Shown in pieces: positions 25,401 to 39,029 of a DNA stretch of 64,000 nucleotides (its first letter is position 1; the number at the start of each line of letters is the position of its first letter). The notes beneath the pieces were generated by a model. The model was not told the origin of the DNA and searched no databases. It saw nothing but the letters and a program-made list of their open reading frames with translations. The DNA comes from Phalacrocorax aristotelis (lineage: Eukaryota; Chordata; Aves; Suliformes; Phalacrocoracidae), in the NCBI RefSeq assembly GCF_949628215.1, contig NC_134278.1:40173691-40237690 (forward strand), given 5' to 3'. Made by a program: the position numbers and the translations under genes.

Positions 25401-27835
25401 TCAAGATACTCATGTGTAGATCAACAGGGTGCTGGAAATAGCAAGGGTACCCAAAGAAATAAAGGTGAGAATATACGTTCAGATGAAGGAAATAGCCACC
25501 TTTGTGCAGTGAACACATGAGCACGCAGGGGAAAAGGGATGTGAACAAAGCCAGTCTTACGGGTCGCCTAAATCCAAGCAAAAGACGTGAAAAACTGGAG
25601 ATAAGAATAAGTTTCTGCACAATAAAAAAAAAAGGCTTACAAATAATTGTTGCACCAAGGCAGTACAGTTTCTCTGCTCACAAGCTCATGCACTACACGT
25701 GGCTGTATTAATTTTTCTTGAGGTTATTTTTTCTTTTTTAACTGCTAGTGCATCTGTGTTGTTGAAATATTTGCTCATGGACTGCCTAAAAACATCCTTT
25801 AGTCTATAGGCAGAGAAAGGAAATGCAAACATGGTGCAAACTCCTTGCCTTGGCAATAGCCATGAATCCGTGTGTCAGCTGCAGCCTCATACAGCTGCCC
25901 TCCAGGACAGCCTGGTTTGCACAGCTGCACAAGAGAGAAGCACCAGCACCTTGAGGAGCAGCATGGTTAGGGGATTAGTATCCAGGACTATGGCTTCACT
26001 GCTCTGTCAGGTTGTCATGACCACATCGACACTGCTGAACAGACAGGCTAATACCAGTCACAGCAGCTATACCACAGGCAGTTTTAACACTCCAACTAGG
26101 TTCCCATCCTCGTCTTATCTCCATCTGGAGGCTCCTGCACACCCACAGGCTCCTGATCTTGCTATGCCAGCCTCCCCCACCTGCTCAAGAAGGGAGAGAA
26201 AAGCAGCAGGTGATCCTTGCACACTTCCAGGCACATGGGGTCATGCCACAATGCTCTCTGTCATCTGTACTGCAGATGTCCCAGGGTTATATTAGGAGCT
26301 GGAGCCCCAGCACCGACACCAGCAACAGCCAGTCTTTCACACACCAAAAGCATGGCCCATTGCCAGGAGCTGTTGCCATGACTTGCAGACCTACTATATC
26401 TTGACTGTTACGGACACGTCACAAGCACCCTGTTGGGACTACCCTACACTTCTGATCTGGGAGAGTGCTGGGCCACTAATTTTAGGGTATGGATCTTCAT
26501 GGTCCTGGGCCCAGAGCAGCCACCAGCTTTGTAGTGGCAGCTCACCAACCTCCAGCCCCCAATCCCCATACAGATGTGGGTAATTGCTCTCTTCTGAAAG
26601 CTGGTCACATCCATTTCCTATCCTCCCGACCCATATTAGAAGCCAGCCATCAGCAAGTTCATGGTGGCCATCCTTATCATGGAAACCTACAAGTCGTACT
26701 GTGATATACTGCATCCCCAGCTCATTTCCCCCCTGTCCCAACCCAGGCCTCGCCACCCCCTCCCATGCAAGCAGTATGCACAATTACTTTGGAGCTGTTG
26801 ACTGAACACCTATATCCCACCCAGTACCCCTCAAAGTGTAGTAGTGGTTATTGCAATCACAGGAGGAGAAATTTCTTCATACACTGAGGCTCCACCAGTC
26901 ACTGCCACAATTCACACACATCAACATCATTTGCAAATACGATGCTGTCATACTCTGGAGCCCTGGTTTTTCTCTAAGATATGTACCTATACTGACACCT
27001 AGGGTGTAATGATGATGACACTGATTTCACCAACGCTTTTACCACCATTCTGCCATCCAAGCAATCACAGTGGTGACTGGGAGACCAACTGCATTGTCAT
27101 TTTCCACCGGATGCTGTAAAGCAGATTTTTATGGCCAAAGGCCAGCTGGTACTAGTTACAAAACCAGCCAGAGCTGAGGGGGCTGCCTCTATCACCATGA
27201 CCAAACGGTGCATTTCACACACAGTGGGGAAATGGTGGGAAGCAGATGCTGAGTGGGTAGAAGCTGGAGACTGTGAAGGGCCCTTGCCTAGCCAGCTGAC
27301 CACTTTGGATGCAGCTTTGGTCCAGTTGGCTCCTGTAAGGGACATATATCATGTAACCTGAGGCTCCGTTCAAAAGCCCAGGGAGAGAGGGAAAGCCAGG
27401 AAGGGAAGCACAGGGAGCACACAGGGAAGGGGCACCATGCACAGGACAGTGTCAGGAAGATGCTGTAATTCACACAGGTCTGTCTTACACCACTCAGGTC
27501 CTACCTGAATCAAGAATAACTCACACTTCAAAAATAACTAATAACACCCCACCCAGTTCTTTAGACAGTGTGGTGCTGTATGACCAAGTCTGCAATATTA
27601 GAAGCAGCAAGTGTTTGTTACACTCAGACCTTTTAAAATAGGCTTCCTAAAGAGATTCCCCAATCCCCCACTTCATTTTAGGAAATTAACCCCAATTAAA
27701 CATGAAGCATTAAACTCGTGCCTGCTAGGCTTACTGTTTGTAGTTGCAGTGGTCTAACAGTCTGACAAACACATTGTTGTGGTGTTGATGCCAACAGACA
27801 TCCATCGTAGATAATCCATCTCGGACAGCCAGCAG

Positions 27836-28225
27836 ATCATAAGGCTGGAAGGGCATCATCCATTCCCTAGACTCAAGGCAGGGTCACCTACAGCCATGTC
27901 ACTTCTGACAAATGTTTGTTCAATTTGTTCTTAAAGTCCTCCAGTGATGGAGATGCCTCGTCTTCCTCAGGCAGCCTATTTCCCTGCTTCATTTCCTTCA
28001 GCAACGCAAAGCTTTATTCACTATCTAACCTGAATCTCCCTCGCTGCAGTTGAGGTATGTTGCTTTTCATCCCATCTACCACAGACAAAGAGGGAAAAAA
28101 ATGCACTGTTTTTTGCTGCAGCCCCTGAACACTTATCACCTGACAAATCTTCCTTCCTATCCTGCTTATGTCTTGCCCATAAACAGATTGCAGCTATTCA
28201 GACACTATGGTCGGAAAAGTTTCCC
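27836..28225 (-). mobile_element. CR1 LINE fragment, antisense
   Basis: ATCATAAGGCTGGAAGGG near 27838 is followed by GTTCTTAAAGTCCTCCAGTG, CCTCAGGCAGCCTATTTCC, TCTAACCTGAATCTCCCTCG and TGCAGTTGAGG in the order expected for the antisense CR1 3' region. It continues to about 28225 with weaker matches. Confidence 0.83.
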
Positions 28226-31200
28226 TCAAAATGTCATGTGTTTTTAAGGCTTCTGATCTGAAGACTGCTCCTTCGCTGCAACTGCTTCACAGACCCCCTG
28301 AGACCTCTCCTGCTCAGTTCAGCTGTGGAATAAGGCACTAATACTTACACTCCACCTCCTGCTGAGAGTGTTTGCTGACAGCAAATTTCAAATTTGCTTA
28401 ATATTAATATTTGCTGAGTAAACCCTGGCTGCACAAAAATATATGGGAGCCAAATGAGCCAAAAAATTTTCGCTGTAGGCGCTCATTTGGTGCTCAGTGC
28501 AGGAAACCACACACTGCAAAAGAAGATATTTAACACTAGTCTTCACCGTCACCTCCTACCTGCACTCTTGCTGAGGGTCTGCCTTCTGGGATCCTCAGTG
28601 CTTTGTGTCTCCTGACCCATCAGCCTCACCCTTGAGGCACCACCAATCACCTCTTCTTCCTCAGTGTCCTCCTTTCTACCTCGGGCCCCAGCAGAGCCAC
28701 TGCAGAGCCCAAATTAGCAAGCTCAGCACAGCTCAGCAGGGTAGATGCTGCTCTACCACCACGATGTATAGTGATGGCAGCCTTTGTGGTTAGTGACTGG
28801 TGCTGTAGGAAACACTCAGGTGGGATTCATTTCACCAAGTTTTGGCCACCCAGAAATGAGGCACCTGAGCTACTCGTGTAGTCATCTTTACTACGCAACA
28901 TGGATGCGTCTCTCTCCACTGGTTATAGAGGTAGCCCTAGTACCTAGGCAATTTAACAAATTCTGCTCCTAGTGAAGAGAAATCGTTTCCATCATCAATG
29001 CCAAAGCCATTGGTTTTCACATGGTTTCCAACAAAACTTGAACAAGGACCAGAGTTTTAACAAAATATTACTATCTCATACCTAATAATAAAAAGGTCAA
29101 GGTCTGTATCAAAGCCTCACTGTACAGACAATTACCTTTCCTTAAGATGCTTGTTTCTCTTCAGATTTCAGTGCACAAGGAGCCTGAGACCCATAAGTTC
29201 TAAGTGAAAAAGACAGCAACTTCCCCTCAGGTCAACAGGAGTAGAAGAAACTAGCCTACATTCAATAAGCGGTTCAGAATGACACACTTTCTTTTTATTC
29301 CTCTTCAGCTGAGTGCCTATTACAAGAAGTACTTAGAAGTATGAAATGCCCCATACAGCGTACATTTAATATCAGAATACTCTTCACCAACTCTTATCTC
29401 AGGAGAGAAGTATTTCAGGAAGCACACCACTTAAACAAGCATGTGTTTACCAGAAAAAGAAATGACCTTTAGCAGCAAGAGAAATCTCTTGTGCATATCT
29501 CTGAGCTCCAGGCTTTACAGCCAATTACTTTTCATATGCCTCACATATATGCATGAAAAAAGTTGCTTTGCATTGAAGTACATAAGCCCCGTATATAAAA
29601 TAACAATTTATCCTCAGGTGGCATTCTCAAATATCCCTGGCAGGCACTGACTAGGGAAGGAAAGCACAAACGATTCCCTGCTCAGCTGGCAGATGGGATT
29701 GCAATCCAGGTATCTAGCAGGTCTAGGACCAACTTGTACAACAGTGCCTGCCCTTCTCACTTGAGTCTGTCCCCCTCCTTGCTCCACATACACTGGGTAG
29801 CAGAGCCAGTCTGAGGTACGAGAAAGCATATCCACACACCTAGGACTGGATGAGATGTCTGTGTCTCTGCCCTGATGTCCCCCAAATGCTGTGTCATACC
29901 GTCTCTTTTACAAACAGACCACACTCTGCCTTAGTATAGTTTCCCTATTTCTTTGCCCACCTCAGAACAGGAGTTTCTTCCAAAATCCCACTGATCTGAC
30001 GGTGAGAGCTGGTGGGACCTTGAAGCACAGTGCTCTTCAACCCGTGCACTGGGATGGGACTGCTCCTCAGCAGCCATCTGGTGGCATTATGGATCAGGGC
30101 TCACCTTTACATTATTAATTTCTGATCTATCAAAACATTGCTGAATGGACAAATGGAACAGTTTGTTATTCAATTTCTAGTTCTTACAGGGGCTCCGAGC
30201 ACAGCAGTGCTTGCTTAAACAGCCTGGGCTATCAAGCCTCAGAGGGCATATGTCTACACAATGCCTCTGGGAAAGCTGGGGGACTGAGCTGCCCATGACA
30301 CATCCTTCTTCTACCAAGAAATTTGGGACAGTTCCCCCAAATCAGCTCCCAGATGTTGGTAGTCAAGCACATGAAGACACCATTCTTCCAAAGCATCATA
30401 CCCTTACCATTACACTGGGCAGCCACTTCTTCCTTCCAGCCCAGGTACAAATCAAGGCAACTGTAACGACTGCTGCATGATACCAGCACACCATGACTTC
30501 TACTGCATTGTGTTGACATACCCCAAGGACCTCTCTCCTACCTCTGTCCCAAGGGATGCTGAGATTCTGTCATGTATATACACGAAAATGGAAAAGACCT
30601 ATGTTTGTCTCTCCCCATCCCTGAGTTGCAGAACTGACATGGGGAGAAAACTCAGGTCCATTTACCAGCAATTCAGAGGAAAGTTCCAGTTTTGTCACTT
30701 TACTGAGCCTTTCTGCAAATGTATAAATGAAATCACAGCACACATGGCAGCAAAGAGTCACAGCCTTCAGGTTCCCTCTCTTTGCAGAAAAGAAAGAATT
30801 TATCCCCCCATATGCCCGACATAAGCTTTGTCTTGTAGTGATCAACACTTAAATAAGCACAGACTTCAAAATACTCTGAGTCTAACCTGACTGACTACGA
30901 TTTCTGTGTAAACAGCAATGTCCCACTTCTTCCTTCTGCACCCACCCCACTTCCCGCTGCAGAGACCAGCAGTAAATCCCCTCTCAATCCCCAGTGTATT
31001 GAGCTTTCTGAATGTAGTCATCAACCATGTTTGGGGCCTCAGACCATTCTGAAAAAGTAATTTGTTTTTTCTTTTGGCTATGAATCACATGAAGAGAAAA
31101 GCTCTAGTTTCCTTTCCAGATCATGGGGCAGGGAATGACATTTATTGCTTTTCAATACAGCACCCTCCCCATTTGCTTATTACTGGTAGCAGATTCAACC

Positions 31201-33164
31201 GTAACAAGCAATGGCACAGAATTAGTAAGGCATGCTAAGATTTCTTGAGTTGTCCTAAATGTGCTGTTTAATGAAAACATCCTGTGCATACCTCGGTGTG
31301 TATTTTAGCTCAATTCTATGATAATAACTACAGTATTTCAGCTGAAATACATAAATATGGACATGCCCATCCTTCTCACCTGAACTTACAATTTGGACAT
31401 AGAATTTGAACTTCTCCTCATCTTTTAACTGTTATAAGATACCACTGTGACAATCAAAATCTCAACCTGCAGAAACCAGGCCCCTTATCTAAACTTCTTA
31501 CCAGAGTTCACTGACTGATTTTAGGTAGTGAGTTCAGCTGGCACAGCTGTAGCTTCTACGTGTGCTCCCCACCTCTCTTCCCCAGGTTACCATTTCTGAT
31601 GCAGGGATGGCTTAAGAGGCCAAATGTCTCCTCTTGAGCAGTTTACAGTTCAGTGATTTAACAACATATGTAACATAGCATTAATGCAACTTTTCCTCCT
31701 ACATGGCTGCACAGTGCAGTGGCAGCTGCAACCACTGGGAATCTAAAAGGACATCAAAGACAGACTAGAACAACCATGTTTCCCAAAGTCTATTTTCAAA
31801 TATTTGATTCCTCCCTTGGAGAAAAATTAGACAAAATAATCTATTTCAGGAGATTTTCAATACAAACCAGCAGTATGGCCATCAGCCACTCATGCTTTAG
31901 GCATCTTGAAATAGCAATCTTCCCAATTAACCTCAGTGTTAAATCACTGATGTTTATTTGTCAGATCTTAACAATTCCTTGAAAAGAGTTTCCATGAAAC
32001 AAGTAGTAGAAACACTGTGAAAATGTGTTTCCAGAGTGGCATAGCCCCTAGAAAATCAAAGTCCAGGCTTTATCTGTGGATGTAGAACAACGGGAAAGCA
32101 AATGACTTCATGAAGTGTCACCCAAAGTTGCCATTCATCTGCATTGCAGTTGAGCATTAACAGGCAGCATTTGTTGGAGAAACTCTGCTGATGATTTCTA
32201 GTCAAGAGTATTGATGCACTCACTGTCCGGTAAGGCAGCAGGAAAATTTTCCTAGTTAAAAATTTAGCAGGCAGGCACAAAACAGTAACTTCTTATGCAA
32301 GTTCTCTCATCCATCCTTGATGGACTGAACTCTGCCAAACTCATCTTCTACAGGGAAGATGTTTCAGTCCTGGAATTCTCTTGACAAAGAAACTAAGTGA
32401 AAAATGGTGTGGCCGTCCTCTACAAGGGGAAAGACCCTTCCAGAGTGCAATCTGATTTGGCTTATTGTCCTGTGGGGTTGTTTAAGTTCAAATCCCCCTG
32501 GTCCTTGGGGTCTCCGATGCTGACTCCCTTTAGCCTACTGACATTTAAATCTTCTGTTTCCCAAGAGCATTCCCAAACCACCGGGGTAGAGCCTCAGCTC
32601 TGTACTGGCTGGAGTCAGACTTCTCTTTCCTGATGGTTTGAGATTACGTTGCATTCCAAGATTTTTATTTGCTATCCATCTGCTCCAGCCATGTACTCAG
32701 GTAATTCACTACAACAAGTCCTCAGGAGAACAACAGAGTTGCATTGCCTCAATGATGGAAAAAGTCAGTCCATAGAAGAGCAACAAAACCTCTTCAGCTG
32801 ACTTCAGGTTGGGTTCACATGAACAGGACATAAATAAAACTCAAGTGCAACTGAAGGAAACTCAATGAATTCAGTAATCACTTCTGGGAACACAGGTGGG
32901 ACAGGGCTGTGTGGCTCCCAGATGAGAGAGGATCTCCTCTACCCAGCACAGCTGCTGCCCCAAGCACCCCTTGGCTGCTGGCAGGGGGATGCTTGGCCTC
33001 TTCCCCTCAGTGATGACAGAAGCAGCTTGCCCCAGCTGCCTTCATACCTGCAAAGTTTTCTCCCTGACTTTTTTACCTAAATCTTCTTCATTGTACATTA
33101 AGCTGATTTTTTTCCCTGTCCCATCCCACTACCCTTTCTACTGATGTCTATGTAAGGATTTTCT
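28226..33164. other. Intergenic DNA, no gene seen
   Basis: Only short unsupported ORFs; includes the 31333 E-box palindrome. Confidence 0.6.
31333..31350. repeat. Perfect 18-bp palindrome centred on an E-box
   Basis: GTATTTCAGCTGAAATAC is its own reverse complement, with CAGCTG at the centre. Confidence 0.85.
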
Positions 33165-33367
33165 GTCTGCTAGGGGACATTAAGCTCCCTCCAGTCCTCT
33201 CTTTCCTGGGCTAAACAAGCCCACATCCTCTGGCTTTCCTTCACAGCTCCTGTGTCCTGCACCCCTGATGAGACACAGTCTGCCCACAAACGCCACAGAG
33301 CCAAGCAAATGCCTTTTTCTCTTATAGACTCCTGTCCAGCTAATTCAGTACAAGGTGTCATTTGGCC

Positions 33368-33388
33368 TTTTTTTTTTTTTTTTTTTTT
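33368..33388. repeat. Poly(T), 21 nt
   Basis: Uninterrupted T run inside the antisense CR1 fragment, at the GGCCTT block. Confidence 0.95.
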
Positions 33389-33526
33389 GAGTTAGCAACA
33401 CCAGTTTTACTCTGTGCAGCTTGTGGCAAGAGAGTTCAATTCTGTTGCTGCACTGCTTTTATATAGGTAATTATTTTTAAATATGTGCTTTGCAATAGAC
33501 TTCCTCAGTGTTGCACTTTCCCTTGC

Positions 33527-33572
33527 CTTTGTTCTTACTTCATTTCCTTCTTTGTTCTTACTTCATTTCCTT
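33527..33572. repeat. Exact tandem duplication, 2 x 23 bp
   Basis: Units at 33527-33549 and 33550-33572 are identical (CTTTGTTCTTACTTCATTTC plus CTT). It lies inside the CR1 fragment, so it arose after insertion. Confidence 0.9.
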
Positions 33573-36500
33573 GATTTTGGAACATTTGCCCAATTTATCA
33601 AAATCAGTGTGAATTCTTCTCCTCCAAAGTACATAAAACCACTGATCATTTAATGTCATCTGCAAACTTTGCAAATATCCCATGTAGTTTGTCATCCAAG
33701 TCATCAATAAAAATAATGATTAGAGCTGCCCTCAGGTCTTGTCCCACAGGACTGCATTTGCAAAGTCCTCCTTCTTTGACAGTGAATCCTTGAAAATTAT
33801 TTATAAGCACAGTTTTTCAGCTAGTTGTGCACTCATCTAGGAATGAAAATTTTCTCTAGACCCAGACATAATTTGAAAATAATATATCCAATAGCTGTAC
33901 CAGAAGTTTGTCTTAAATGCAAGGTAAATTACATATCTCGCTTCCCCTTATCAAGTAGGCCATTATCCTGTCAAAGAATGAAACTTATTTTCTTGGACAC
34001 AATTTATTTTCAACAAATCTATTCTATTTCTTTTTACTTGAGGAGGTGTATACAGATTGATTGCTTAAAAGAGTGTCCTACATCTTCTCAGGTGTCAAGA
34101 GTTAGTCTGGCTGAGCCTGTAGAAGGTTTTTCTTTTTTAGGATTGATATTATTCAAGCCCTATTTGCACTTTTCTAAATGCAGGCACATTAAGCCTCCCC
34201 ACACTCCTTTAATTCTCTGTGATAGCTGCTAATTACACAGAGGTGGCTTTGACTAGTTCTCTCCATACTTGTTTAATCAGATGCGGTCAGCCTGAAGACA
34301 TCAAACATATGTTCTTTAACCTGTTCTTTGAATTATTTTTAGTCTATTCTTTAATCACTCCTTCCCCTTTCTGGCCTTGTTGTGGAGAGGAGAGGAGAAA
34401 GCGGAAAAGAAGCAGGGCTGTCCTCCCCTCATGAACCTGTAACTTCTTGCGTTTGATTAGTTTCGATGGCATCTGCTGGCAGACATGGGATATGCCGCTG
34501 TGAAGTAGAAAGGTTCCAGCAGACAGACAGAAACCATCAGCAGGAACATCTGCACCCTCATGATAGAAAACTGACAGACTGTAAGGACAGGTCCTGGTGA
34601 AAATGGGGATGTTTAATGAAGAAATTATCTCTACCCAGCATCCAAACTTGTTCTTGTGCTGCTAGAAACAATACTTTAACTACACTTTGTGCAAATAGAG
34701 AGGAACACATCAAACAGTGCAACACGATCCAGACTCAGAAATGCTAGGAGAGGCTCCAGGCAGAAGTTCTGTCGCAAGGCAGAAAACATGCCTCTGTGGC
34801 ACTAGGACACCACGGGTCTTAACGTGGCTGCACAATGTACCCATCAGCTTCTTCAGACATGAGAGCCACGGCCTCTGACTGTGCAGGACTGACAGAAAAG
34901 TGGGTGTACAGCACAAACTGGGGCAAGCTTTGCTGGGACCAGAGATCTGTGCTGCCTGCTGGTGTCACCGCCGTGCTGAGCACCAGCAGGATACATGGCA
35001 ATGACTGCAGGGTACCATGCAGGCAGACACAAACAGACACACCCAGGCAAACAGAACCTATGCCCCTCTGCTGTCAGGATTAACTCAGTGTAGAAGTCAC
35101 ATTCCCCCTCTGCTTCTTGAATCAGCTCCCTCTATCTCCCTACCAGGAATTAGTGGCTAACACCAAAAATGGAGGGAGGCGCTGAACCTCCTGGGCAACT
35201 GAAGAGGACAGTCAGAAGCTGGGAGCAGAGGCAGATGCTGGAAGGACCAGGCACCCTGGACCGCAGGCAGCCCTGCCTGCCTCTGCCTGTCTCTCTCCAC
35301 ATAGGTGCCTTCCTCCAAGAGGTAGGGGTACAAGTAAGGCAGACAAACTCGAAAATATGGTACTGCTAAAGGCTGTAAAACCATCAGGCAAATAAATTTA
35401 TTGTCTATTGCTGCCAATAAATTCATTACTTTTATGCTAGGCTCTTAATTTTTGAGTCTTCATCTGTGTTTATTTTTCAGCACTTGGAGAACTGTTACAA
35501 ATCCTGGTTTCTAAGAGCACTTCGTTCTTTGAGAGATGCAGCAGATAAGAGAGAGATGTGATTTGCCTCATCCAGAGAAGCATATGCAGGATCTTCATGA
35601 AAAGGGCATTGGGAACATGTCCATCAAAGTGAAGGGTAAAGAAAAATAACACCAACAGAACTGAGTGATACCTCTTTCCTGGGATTAGTGTTCAGAGATG
35701 GGCAGACTTGGAGTGTTAATCCCAAAATGTATGCCACTGTTGCTGCAATTAGCTTCCCTGAAAATTATGCCTGGGGAGATCAGTGGCATTGCTGAACCTA
35801 TAGTCCACATCTCATAGCAGTCCTCCCAAACATGCAGTTGTTTAAATGCTCATGATGAAATGAAAACAGGAGTAGGTACCACAACAGCTAAGGACTGAGT
35901 AGCCATTAATGCCAATGCCAAACATAACCATATACACTGCCTGGGATTCAGGATTTATTTGAGTACTATATTCTGCTCAGGACTTGTGCACAAAAGGTAC
36001 ACTCAGCCATCTAACACCACAAGTCCTTGCTTCCTGCTCCTGGGGCCAGCTGGCATGGTCTGTCCTTCTCCAAACTTGTCCTCCAAAACTGAGGACATAC
36101 TGGAATAATCACTGGTGTTCACTCTTGAACCAGGTCTGGGATTTGTGCAGGATGGCATAAACCAACACAGTGTCATGGAGCATGCTAACAGGTCACCAGC
36201 ATGAATGACCAGGTCTGATAGTAGCCAGGAAGAAGAGAACTGTTTGGTAGAGACAGCATGAGTATCTGTTCATTTCTGCGCTCTAAATCTTTGCAAGGCA
36301 ATTGGTGAGGAAGGGTCCACATAGGAGCCTGAGGCTTCAGGACAAGGGCTGACCCTTGTTGTCAAATTGGTGGTCTAGCACAGGGCAGCGTAAGTGGTCC
36401 CACCTCAGGGTCTGAGAGGCAAATCGTGCTGGAGGGCAAGAAAGCATAGTTTGACATGCATCTCACTGAAAAGAAGAGGTGACTGGGCACAAAGTATTTT

Positions 36501-37232
36501 AAATAGGAAAATTTGCCCCAGATGACATGAGTTTTAAAAGACTGAAAAACAAAGTTTTGCAGAGATATAAAAAAGATGGTGTTCTTTGTAAGAAGAAATA
36601 ACAAAATAAGATTTTTATTTTAATTGTCTCTGTTTTCTGGCCATTTACCTCTGCTTGTTCTATATTGCCATCATAGATGGTAGGGATGGGGAAAAGCAGA
36701 AACTGGGTGAGGACAGAAAACAGTGAAAACCTGACTTTTTAAATTGTAGTTTAAGAACAGAGCAACAATAACCGTGTGAAGAACTGTGCTTATTCTGGAC
36801 GATGGTTGCTTAGCTTTTTTTATCAAAACCAAACTTTTCAAAAAACTATGTATTTTTAACTTCCAAACAAATCTTCTATTAATTAGACAGGTTGAACTGA
36901 CAGAGTTTGCTGTTACCTGCAGCCTCTGTTTTTGTAATTGCATAGAATTAAATCCTTATTAAATCCACATCATAGGAAAGTCAGGAAGTACTTTTACTTA
37001 AGTGACAACATGCTCTCAACAAGGCATATTTTGCAATCTCTGCTTGTCGGGTTTCTGAAATACCCAGTCATTCCAAATGCTTGCATGGAAAATGGTTAAC
37101 AAATGAGTCTCCCTCCACATGAGCTCACATTTTACCTCTCCCGATCTAGCAAATGCCAAGGGAAAATTCTGCCAAAAAAAAATCATGAAGATTAAAAAAT
37201 CAGCCCTTGCAGTTGTCTAAAACTTAAAGTTG

Positions 37233-37252
37233 TTTAAAGCTTGAGCTTTAAA
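37233..37252. repeat. 20-bp inverted repeat
   Basis: TTTAAAGCT, a 2-nt spacer, then AGCTTTAAA; arms are perfect. Low-complexity composition makes chance origin plausible. Confidence 0.75.
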
Positions 37253-39010
37253 GCTAGATGAATTCAAATTATAAATAGGGTACGTTTCTATCTCACATTT
37301 TAAAAAACTGTGAAACACCAGATGGCTTTTCTGTTGCTGTGACCTGCCATATAATATATATTTTTATGATTTCTGATTCCATTACAAATAGGGCACAAGA
37401 ATGATATTCCGTTAATGTAAAAATAATTTTACATGTGAACTTGCTGTGGCTGGAGGCAATTTATCAGCAGGTTGGGAGATGCCCTGCCTTTCCACCACTG
37501 GATGGCATTCAAGGGCCATAAATACTCACACCAGGAACTGCAGCAAAAGAAAATGCCTCTTGGAAAATTAAAATACAAAGCATCCAAAGCCTTTGGATTC
37601 TTGGTAATACTTCGTAATATAGTAATGTTTTCAAAGTTCCAAGGAAATAAATTGGGAAAAATGAAAAATAATTTTTGAGCAGAAAGGAGCTTTCCTCTGA
37701 GATGCAACTGAACATGCATGTAGGATATGGGACAGGAGATCTGAAAGCAGTATTTCAATTAGAAGAATCCAACAGTCATACCCAGCCTCCATCAGCATTA
37801 ATACAGCTTGGCAGGGGACAACTCAATGGAACTTTTGTTTTTCCTTCCAGATATGGACCCAACAGGGAGAGAAAAGGTGAGATGTAGTAACTTGACCTTG
37901 GGTTTACACAGACATGACACCCTGGTTGTGTGACACCTCCACACACAAAAAGCTCATTAAAGCAGTTCTGCTTTTGTCTTCCTTCTTTAAAGCTCAGACC
38001 CGTCCTACTGCCAGGCAGCATCATTAAAAGCCACCTGATCTCACAGCTGAGCCAGCTGTGAGCAGGAGGCCGGGCTGGAGACCTCCTGGGGTCCTTTCTC
38101 ACCTGAACTACCCTGCGCTTTCACAGCCTCATTAAGAATATACAGATTAAGGGTTTTTTACAGATAAGAAGAGCACCCCACAGCTGCAATGGTATTTGTG
38201 GGGGTGTAGCTGTAAAGGTCTGGGAGTTTGAGTAGGGTCAGGTTTGCAGAGAGGCAACTGCTTTTACAATACCAGCTGATACACCCGTGAAAGAGGGGTG
38301 AGCTCTGGAACAGATGAGCATCTCCTCAGGTCTGAAAGAACACAGCAAGCTTCAGGCTGGCAATATTTGCTGGGTTTTGCCAATTAAAGGACTTGAAAGA
38401 AAAGGATAGTTTGTACCTCTGTGGTACAAAAAGAGGTTTGGGAGAGGAGAGGTGACAGAGCCACAGCCTCTGCAGTGTAAAGATGGGGTAGAGCAGCAAA
38501 AGACTCACCAGGAAAAGATGCAGTATTCTAGAAAATCAGTGTCCTGCCAGGTCTGTAATTTTTGCTACAGAGCCTAGCTATGACTTTTAGCTCCCTGTTT
38601 AACTATTGTAAGTCTGCCTTGGGAAACCACTGTTCCTGCCACTTGCTGAGAGTATGATTGGTGGTGGTGGTCTGGTCTCACTCACCCAAAGGTGTTTGGT
38701 GAGCTGCATTTCTCAGGCTGTACTGCCTGGGGTACTTGTCATGCTGTTTCTAGAGATGGGCTCAGGACTCAGTTTAGTTCCATTTGGGGTATGATGGCTA
38801 CAGGATATATTTGCTTCTGGAGAGGATTTTGCCATGGCTCAGGGGTTAGATGCCTGAGGGTAGAAGGGAGGATCTGAGAATAACCTAAGTTATATGTGAT
38901 CTTCTCCAGTTACTATAGATGGCATTTTGCAACAAAGAAGTGTACAGTCGATGGTGCTTCATCCTCCTACTGTAGTAATGTGTATGTGGTGTTCAGGTAG
39001 TTCATTTTAT

Positions 39011-39029
39011 ACATATATATATATATACA
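39011..39029. repeat. Short AT dinucleotide repeat
   Basis: About eight ATs flanked by ACAT, inside AT-rich intergenic DNA. Confidence 0.8.

Larger units (their letters stand above)
13440..27835. other. Intergenic DNA downstream of HTR1E
   Basis: Non-coding apart from one CR1 scrap at 15.6 kb. From about 20.4 kb the base composition becomes more GC-rich and chance ORFs lengthen (up to 221 codons at 20455-21120) with no domain, signal peptide or splice pattern that I recognise. Confidence 0.6.
33165..34300 (-). mobile_element. CR1 LINE, long 3' fragment, antisense, old
   Basis: Antisense CR1 collinear over more than 1.1 kb. Blocks include GGGCTAAACAAGCCCACATC near 33209, GTGTCATTTGGCC near 33355, AATGTCATCTGCAAACTTTG near 33652, CAAGTCATCAATAAAAAT near 33698, CAGTTGTGCAC-like near 33825, and TATCAAGTAGGCC...CTGTCAAAGAA near 33948. 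It is interrupted by a 21-T run (33368-33388) and a 23-bp tandem duplication. No intact reading frame. Confidence 0.87.

Noticed and set aside
25831-26295. 154-codon ORF in the GC-richer block
   Set aside because: No conserved motif; other frames on both strands are open nearby.
32470-32510. tRNA-like B-box (AGTTCAAATCCCC)
   Set aside because: No T-stem pairing, no A-box at the right distance and no cloverleaf could be formed.
33368-33388. Poly(T) as the tail of an antisense processed pseudogene
   Set aside because: The CR1 sequence is collinear around it, no poly(A) signal sits at the expected distance, and no target duplication is visible.
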